Below the pieces are notes generated by a model that saw only the letters and a program-made list of their open reading frames with translations, was not told the DNA's origin and ran no database searches. Position numbers and translations under genes: made by a program. Shown here piece after piece: positions 57,086 to 64,000 of a stretch of DNA of 64,000 nucleotides. The DNA lies in NCBI GenBank assembly GCA_015847255.1, contig JADLZK010002797.1, positions 62,001-126,000 of the forward strand. The letters are read 5' to 3'. Numbering within the stretch: position 1 is the stretch's first letter; the number at the start of each line of letters is the position of its first letter. This DNA comes from Hyparrhenia diplandra (lineage: Eukaryota; Streptophyta; Magnoliopsida; Poales; Poaceae).

Positions 57086-57132
57086 AGCTTATAATATAAT
57101 TTTGCGCACCATTTTTGTTCCTGAAGCGACTT

Positions 57133-57330
57133 GGGCCACGAGATGGAAGGAGGCCTGGGCCGCGCACATGCGCGCTCGGTGCTGATTGCAAATTGGGCTG
57201 CGCGCTCGAGCGATGGAAAATGGGCCACGAGATGGAAGGAGGCCTGTGCCGCGCGGCAATCTGGGCCGGGCACATGCGCGCTCGGTGCTGATTGCAAACT
57301 GGGCTGCGCGCTCCAGAGATGGAAAATGGG
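57133..57330. repeat. Tandem repeat, unit about 89-105 bp, two copies
   Basis: GGGCCACGAGATGGAAGGAG is at 57133 and 57222. Both copies go on through CACATGCGCGCTCGGTGCTG and GGGCTGCGCGCTC. The second copy has an extra segment of about 16 bp. Confidence 0.85.
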
Positions 57331-57335
57331 CCGCG

Positions 57336-57368
57336 CCTGGTCGGCGCGTGCGATTCGCGCCGACCAGG
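57336..57368. repeat. Perfect 13-bp GC-rich hairpin
   Basis: CCTGGTCGGCGCG (57336-57348) pairs with 57356-57368 around the loop TGCGATT. The motif GGTCGGCGCCTAA that follows also occurs near 26580. Confidence 0.85.
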
Positions 57369-57380
57369 TCGGCGCCTAAG

Positions 57381-58500
57381 ACGCCCGTGAGATGGCGGGT
57401 GTAGTGGGCCAATATGCCTGGTCCTCCACGAAGTTTCAATTGGTCTGCACTGGGTCAACGGGAGGTTCGATTCTGGGGCCCAAATGTTCCTGTGGACTAG
57501 ATTTCTGTTCGTAGGGGTGAGTGTGCGTGCGTATTGTGAGTGTCTGCGTTGTCATTGTCAAAAAAAAAAAAAAAAGCAAGGTAGTGCGTGGCTGTTGATG
57601 ATGTCGTTGGCCTTTTCACGGGGTCCAACTCTATCGTCTGCCGTGATCTTCATCTTGCTAGCTTTTTGGTGACTTATGTGTATGTATGGAGATAACGGAG
57701 TAGTAACATTCAAATTGTTTACTCAAGGCATACGCACGGAAATTAAGTTGCCAACGAAAGAAAGCAAAAGCAGGAAAAAGATAAGGCGAGGGAGCGTGCG
57801 TAGTGATCATGGTGGCAAAACCATCACGTCGGATGGTTTATTATCCAAAAAATGATCGAAATTTAAATTAAGCAGCACGCCGGATGGTTAATTTGTACTA
57901 GTAGTATTAACTAAAGTGCATCTCAAAGCAGTATTAGTGTCAAATATGAGAAGCATCACGGAATCGATCCTGACATAGCCTTAGCAGGCAGTAACTGATT
58001 TCCTGGACCTCAAGTCAGTTGACGGTGGCCGCAACTGATGCCTTTTGACTTGTTATCGACCATTGGATCAGTCCACAATCAACAAAATGCTGCACAGTGA
58101 AAATATAGTGTGTGCCCATTAGCTATGGGCTGTAGCAGGACCAAAAAAAAAAAAAATCAACACAACTGATATATATTTTTTTGAGAAACAACTGATATAT
58201 ATGAAACCAAATAAATGTCCCCATGCTTTATGCACTTACTATGTATTGTCTGACATGGATATCATCGTTGCATGCATATATGTCATCATGAATAGATTGG
58301 TATGGAAATGGTTTAATTTAGGCTTTGTAACTATAACTAATCCATGACAGAGAGTTGAACGTAACTATAACTAATCCATGTTGTATGCAGCAAGCAAACT
58401 AATGAACTGGATGGTCGAAGAGAATAGAAACAAAGAGCATAGTTATATAACGAAAAATTTAAAGGCTGAAATTAGATACAGGGCAGCTAGGCAGTGAACT
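57381..58500. other. Gene-free stretch
   Basis: It contains A tracts (57559-57575, 58142-58156). No protein domain, terminal repeat or RNA gene was recognised. Confidence 0.5.
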
Positions 58501-58504
58501 TACT

Positions 58505-59215
58505 CGAATGTTTATGTGAGCCAGCTTCATCTTGTTCTCTTCTGATTTACACCACTCCTTGAGTTCCTGGTTGGATCTGATCTCTAGCTTCTGAAGTTTG
58601 GGGAGGTGCTGTATACATGGAGGTAACGACTTGATGCTCCTACATTATTCGATGACAAGGCTTTTTAGAGAGGAGAGGTCGCCGAGCCACTCAGGCAGTG
58701 CTAATATGATACAACAACGTCGCAACGTCAGCGACTCAAGGGAAGTGAGGTGCCGCATGCTTTCCGGCAAGCTCGTTAGCTCATATTGATAGATAGTCAA
58801 CTTTTGGAGGGCAGGGAAGTGCTGAAATATCCTTATGCTCTGGCAGGAGTCTGGCTCGATAATTAAATCCAATTTGATTGCACGACTAGAAGGCAGAGAT
58901 ATTTGACTAATTTTGTCTACGGCTTCCTCCAATGAATATATAACTTGGTTGCTCTAACCTATTGTGCACTCACAAAATGTTGTTGAGCATGGCTTCAACC
59001 TTAACCTTGGACACCATCATATCTCTAGACGGTCTAGCACAGGGAACATGAACTCCTCCACACCATCCTCAATAGAGTATGCTGTCTTCCACTCCTCCAA
59101 GCCTTGCATACTTGAGATGGAGAAGGATGGCAATCGATGTAATGCTCCTTTGCCACCACAGAATTTGCAGGCAATTTGCGGAGCTCCAACTTTTCTAGGT
59201 GTGGTAACTAGTAGT
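58505..59215 (-). pseudogene. LRR tail of an NLR paralogue, at least three stops
   Basis: On the minus strand the sequence is colinear with the last 240 codons of NLR-B: FCGGKGALHRLPSFSIS, GLEEWKTAYSIEDGVEEFMF, CPRLRLKPC, SSRAIKLDLIIEPDSCQSIR, LPESMRHLTSLESLTLRRC, LPEWLGDLSSLKSLVIE and LPPCIQHLPKLQKLEIRSN, ending LAHIN with the same GTAAGT donor. Stops interrupt it after DRLEI (near 59015), near 58955 and at 58645. The upstream part breaks off near 59215, and no NB-ARC is seen further right in the window. It is a remnant of a third or fourth family member. Confidence 0.83.
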
Positions 59216-59401
59216 CAGTCATCTAGCACACACAGTCTGTGCCACAGACCAACGTTTGGTCGCCTAGCTAGCTAGGTGTTGCTGTTGCTCCCCGTAGGAT
59301 TATGGATGCATGGATCGGAGTCTCGGATCTGCAGAGGCAGCAGACCAACGTTTGGAAATCTAGTCTCGGATCAGGAGAGGCAGCAGACCAATTTCGGTTG
59401 C
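59216..59401. other. Short gene-free stretch
   Basis: A word with GCAGACCAACGTTTGGAAA is repeated around 59255, 59340 and 59385. Otherwise nothing recognised. Confidence 0.4.
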
Positions 59402-59404
59402 TTA

Positions 59405-59712
59405 GGGGGTGTCCAATTGTTCTCAAATAGCTAATCTAGGAGGAATTCTATTGGCTATCAATGACAATTTACAAATAGCTAGTTAGATGAGACATATAAA
59501 TAAGATAACATAAACACTATAGTGGAGAGTTATGTGAGACAGATATTTCTAGGAGATCGTGCTACATTACCTATTTCGAGTCGCTAGCTATTTGATCTCT
59601 CTCTTTGATAGCCAATGAAAGTGCTAGCTATTTACAAATAGTCATTAAAGACGTCCTCATAACCAATAGAATTCCTCATAGACTAGCTATTTGACAACCA
59701 TTGGGGATGCCC
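59405..59712. mobile_element. Tourist-like (PIF/Harbinger) MITE, 308 bp
   Basis: The ends GGGGGTGTCCAATTG and (reverse complement) GGGCATCCCCAATGG extend into long imperfect inverted repeats including CAAATAGCTA and AGGAATTCTATTGG on both sides. TTA at 59402-59404 and 59713-59715 is the target duplication expected for this superfamily. It is non-coding. Confidence 0.88.
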
Positions 59713-59715
59713 TTA

Positions 59716-60435
59716 GTACAAAACTAAAAGCAGAACGCAGGCTCATTATTATTACGTAGCAGTAGTACTAATTAATACACAGTTAATAAAATGCATCTGA
59801 AAGCAGCAGTAGTATTAATTAATACAAAATTAATAAAGTGCATCTGAAAGAAATATTAATTAATGTCAAACAGAGGTACTACTCTTATATAGAGATACAA
59901 ACATGGGAATCTTACTATTACTAATTGAAGACTCCAACGGAAGCACCACATTAATTCTCACCAGAAGCACTATAAAAAAAGATAAATCCTTAAAATTCTC
60001 ACAAAAATTAGAAAGATCTAGCCATCGATTTGATGTACTATGCTCACAACTAATATTAATAGCCGTTAGATCTATATTATGTTCTTCTAAAAAAAAAATT
60101 ACCCACGGAATTGAATGTCATTAAGCTCTCTGGTAACGCAGTTAAGGCGGTACAATTAAGGCACCGCCGAGGAAGTATAGTTGCACGAAACGAAACGACA
60201 TGTGCAGATCCCATTAGCCTTTCTGCCCCTCATCGATATTCTTCACCTTATATACTTCTCTTATGATGCTCCTTTTCCTTGTCATGCTACCAATCGATCA
60301 GTCCTCAATCAAGCTGCACAGTGAAAATGTAGCGTATACAGGTTAGCTCTTAATTGGCGGTAATTCAACAAAACAACCGTGCCTATATGTGCTTTATGCC
60401 CTTGCTATGTATTGCCTGAATGAATCAGCAATATT
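59716..60435. other. Gene-free stretch
   Basis: AT-rich sequence. A block of about 40 bp around TTAATTAATACA...AATAAAGTGCATCTGAAAG occurs twice near 59770 and 59820. No gene is seen. Confidence 0.45.
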
Positions 60436-61600
60436 AATTCGCAGTGCCGGCCCTGAGATTTTGGAGGCCCGGGGCAAGAGTAAAAATTGGGGCCCCTACA
60501 TGTATTACTCCCTCTAGTTGGTAAAAAGATGTCATTTTGAACAGCGACATAGTGTCCAAAACATAACTGCCTTTTTATTTTTATAAAATATAAAAGTCAT
60601 ATATGAATATTTTTATGAAAATATTTTTTCAAGATAAATCTATTCACACGGTTTTCACATTTTCAAACTCAACAATTATTCATAATTTATATTTCTAAAA
60701 TTTGACTCAAACCTTATTCAAAAGCGGTCACGTATTGGTGGTTATCATCCTCATCGACGTTCAAATTATTATCTACCGTAAAGCCTTGCTATCGGAATTA
60801 GTAACATTTGTTTGCTCCTACACGCATTAATTATGATTCATCTATGTCCCTTATGTTCATATTAGTATTTATTAAAAGAACGTTAGATGTGTCTTCTGCG
60901 TGATCACTTGTTTCCTCCTTTCTTTAGAGCCTAATTGACTGACAACCAAAATTTGTCATGCCATGGATTTATCAAGCCAAAAGTTCAGCAATAAAATTGT
61001 CAAAGATTTGGCAAGCCAAATGTGAGAAGTTGATAGGTTTTAGTAGCCAACCAATCACTAGTCAAAATCACGATTTGCTAAATTCTTGGCATGGTAAATT
61101 TTGGTCACCAAGCAATCAATCGACTCTTTACTACTATAACAACATTATTTATAGAAGACATCTGCTCGAATTTTTAAAACACACGTCGTAAGTGAAAACC
61201 AGCACAAAACAGATTTACGCATACCAAGTAGTAGGCTAGTAGCATGCAGCGCATGCGCAGCAGCAGCAAGCACCCAAGCCATCATCGAGAAAAAAGAGGA
61301 TGAAAAAATGGTAACGTAACGTGGGTAGCATCATTATTGTAGCAAAGCAAAGCAAAAGCCGGAAAGGCCGGCGGTAGCGCGACCATGGAAGTTCTGCGTG
61401 CATGGTGGGGGCCCCGACGGCTTGAGGGGCCGGGGCGCCCCTGGCCGCCCCCCCCGTGGCGGGCCCCGTTAATTGCGGGCCATTTTTCCTTTACGAACAA
61501 CGAAGTTGGAAGGGCATGAAGAACGCAGATTAGGCGGTTAGGCGGACGTAAAGGGCGACGAAAGGGCGACGAGGGGCGGAGCCTCTCCCGGCGAGGCTGC
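60436..61600. other. Possible hAT-like relic, otherwise gene-free
   Basis: CAGTGCCGGCCCTGAGATTT at about 60443, followed by GGAGGCCCGGGGC and TTGGGGCCCCT, is a word seen at ends of repeated grass elements, and a GC-rich counterpart occurs at 61400-61470. No transposase frame and no clear target duplication were found. Confidence 0.3.
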
Positions 61601-61609
61601 GACCTCCTC

Positions 61610-62263
61610 GGGGGGGATCCCTGAAAGGTCTCTTGTGGTTTTTGATAATTGAGTGTCAACATTAGGTGAACTAATAATGTGTGATTGAGATAATACACGG
61701 GAGATTAGTTCACATGTGATGATGCAATGAAGGAGCTTATTGCATATGAGACATGACATGGAGTCATGTGACCGAGGTGGTGAAGATCAAGACAAGGCTT
61801 GGCTTGATGGACCGGTTGCAAGTGTGAAGGGCAAGTCGAGCGGTGAAGCGATGGACCGCGAGGCGGTGAAGCTTGGGCAAGACTTGGCGCCCGAATCGGA
61901 CCAAACGCGGTGAAGAGCAAGTGAGGTCAAGATCAATGGACCAAGAAGGTCATGTGATGATATGAAGTGGATCATATCATTCTTGATTGTGTTGGTGCAT
62001 GTGTTGCATCGACACTTGGAGATGGAGCGGAATGCAAATGCGCAAGGCAAAGGTATAATCTATAGGGCATTTCATTTCGCCGGTCATAGGTGAGTAGAGA
62101 AGGTTATGGCCAGGGTTTAGGTTTGATAACCGTACTATGAAGAGGGGAAAACTATAATTGCTTTACTCACCTAGTGCCACCTATTTGAATTTCAAATTGC
62201 ATATGCATTTGGGTTAATGACGTGGCAACTTGATGAGAAACTCCTTGGAAAATGCTTGAGAAC
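61610..62263. repeat. Possible LTR-type repeat fragment, interrupted by CACTA D
   Basis: The stretch starting near TGAAAGGTCTCTTGTGG and rich in GATCAAG/GGTGAAG words recalls LTRs of grass Gypsy elements, but no second LTR, primer-binding site or gag/pol was found. The call rests on appearance only. Confidence 0.25.
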
Positions 62264-64000
62264 CACTATGCCGTAAATCGCTATCCGTGACACTTGTTAA
62301 TCGCTATCGGCGACCACGTTTTTCACGCGTCACCCTTTTTGCGTCGAGAGATAAGGGCATATCTGCGGACGGCGTTTTCGGCGTCACCAATAAGGTGCTA
62401 TCGGTGGACGCGTATTGGCAACACGCGTCACAAATAAACTGCCTTATCGGTGACACATGTTGCCTACACGTGTCACTAATAACTTGAAACGGCGTCACTG
62501 ATAACCCTCGGTGGTGGCGTGTACAGACAATACTGGCGTCACTGATAAACCTTATCACTGGACGGCGTCCAGCAAACACGTGTCTCTGATAACAATTTGC
62601 AAAAAAAAAAAAAAATTGTTTGGCGTTTTGTTACAGCAGGTTTGGCTACAGATTTCTCTCACATTACACATGTTTCATCCATTCCACCAATCAAATCATC
62701 TACAACCTTTACTTACAACTTATGATATACAATTTGTGATACAAAATGAGTATCTACACATGGAGACAAGGCATAAACCTCAAACAGTACATGAGCAGCG
62801 GACTAGAAGATCTGTAACAGTACGTGAGCTAAGGTCATAATATGATGAGAAGTGTACATATTGAGCTATGGTCAGCAACAACTTGAGGTAACAGTGGCTG
62901 TAGGCATCTGTCGGCATCATTGGAGGCTTAACAACAATGGCAGCACTGCTTTTGGAGGATGCCACAGCCGCAGCTATAAGCATGATTGCCTGATCCTGTC
63001 AAGGCCAAATTGGTGTATTAGCATACATATTTTAACACAGTACAAAAAGACAAGATATGTGTAAATGAAGTGAAGATAACACAGTACAATGTAACTGAAA
63101 ATAGCAGCATAGGTGATACTGCTAAGTGCTAACAAAATAGATTGGATATTATATGACATGGATAAATCATTCGAACAACTAGACATGGAGATAAAATTTG
63201 TGTTACAGAGTATGGATATATTAGGAACTAGCTGGAACCCTGTGGCTAGCAAGCTGATCATAGGAAGCACGGAAATATAGTACTATGGGAGGAGCAGTTC
63301 AAGGTTAAGATACAAAAAAAAAAAAAAGGCTTCAAGGTTCATGGTTGTCCTAAATACACATATGGACAGAAGGAGCATCATTTGATGATTGGAACAACGA
63401 GTGGAAGGTTCACAGTTCACACAGATATCAAAGATATAGATATTCTCACCGGATAAATTAATGTAAGCAGATCTCCTGGTTTCTGAAGTCGGTTAACTGG
63501 TTCTATGCATAAACCGTCAAGCTTGGGGAGCACATGGAAGAACCTGCACATATCGATACATGTAATTTGAGCTAGCATACAAAATTGATAATATGTGAGA
63601 CTCATACATGTAAGGAAGGGCCATAAATCCATAACATCTCAAGGATCATGCATAGCAAGCTCAAGTTGTAACAAAAAAAAAAAATGCTAGTCTGGCTAAG
63701 CTGCGACCTCTGATCCGATTGAGAATAACAGAACAGCAATAAATATCAAGTGCTATTAGTATTTTAGTTCATACTTTGTGCTATTATAGTATTTTAGTTG
63801 GCCTGTATATGGTCCCAAAAACTACTTATTCGTTGGAGAAAAAGGAGTACAAATATACCTGGTTACTTGCTAAGCAATAAACTCAGATTCATACCTCCAA
63901 GATGCACAATGGACTGAACAGACGCCTAGCCTAAAAACCCTAGTGTGCATCCCGTAGGGTTCTTCATTGGTATTTGCCTGAACCACCAACACCCTAAGAT
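62264..64000. mobile_element. CACTA transposon D, left end (continues beyond the window)
   Basis: The terminus CACTATGCCGTAAATCG starts at 62264, and 62280-62590 holds repeats of a different motif, TTATCGGTGACACG/CGTGTCACTAATAA and variants, in both orientations. The interior to 64000 shows no transposase frame. Only this end is visible, so the 3-bp duplication (AAC at 62261-62263) cannot be verified. Confidence 0.65.
62280..62590. repeat. Subterminal motif cluster of CACTA D
   Basis: At least eight copies of (C/G)GCGTCACTGATAA-like or CTTATCGGTGACAC-like words alternate in orientation. The cluster ends at a tract of about 14 A. Confidence 0.65.

Noticed and set aside
61610..62263. A confident LTR retrotransposon call
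   Set aside because: No second LTR, primer-binding site, polypurine tract or gag/pol sequence is visible, so only a weak repeat call was kept.

Overview
The window is nuclear DNA of a grass, most likely a panicoid. The evidence is the class of CACTA transposons with short subterminal motifs such as TTTGCCGAGTGC, Tourist-like MITEs, L1-type LINEs with an RNase H domain, a coiled-coil NLR cluster without any TIR domain, and spliceosomal introns in fragments of EDR2/DUF1336, formin, eIF5A, F-box and RPA70-like genes. It is a repeat-dense accessory region. I see no fully intact host gene inside it.

The backbone is a decayed CC-NB-LRR (RGA-type) cluster, all on the minus strand. NLR-A (7356-3968) has a clean coiled-coil exon and a clean NB-ARC exon, and its intron 2 runs to the edge of a CACTA element at 2901, so its LRR exon is either left of the window or lost. 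NLR-B (41572-34378) has all three exons but at least four frame breaks. Its LRR exon is open for about 850 codons and holds a recent 288-bp, four-LRR tandem duplication. LRR tail fragments lie at 31.1-31.4 kb and 58.5-59.2 kb.

Transposons have been inserted into and between these genes. Four CACTA elements, each with its own subterminal motif, occupy 1-2901 (A, right end), 7970-about 12180 (B, right terminus missing), 13448-23304 (C, complete, 9,857 bp, CGA target duplication, broken TNP2 and Ptta-type genes) and 62264-64000 (D, left end). A 1.46-kb Pack-MULE carrying an F-box fragment sits in NLR-B intron 1. LINE remnants are at 29.7-30.4, 42.27-43.65 and 52.01-56.53 kb. An RPA70-like pseudogene (46.5-49.3 kb) lies just upstream of a Helitron-type 3' end at 50379. 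A Tourist-like MITE with TTA duplication is at 59405-59712.

The stretch 23.3-29.1 kb is a mosaic of gene fragments (EDR2/DUF1336, formin FH2, an eIF5A last exon and a GC-rich first-exon-like block) together with direct repeats and a tRNA-like sequence. Three such tRNA-like sequences (25.4, 50.7, 57.0 kb) share exactly 32 nt between their A-box-like and B-box-like motifs. The most notable structures are long hairpins in the leader of the CACTA C transposase gene and a three-armed foldback in NLR-A intron 1. No CRISPR array, rRNA gene or functional tRNA gene was seen.
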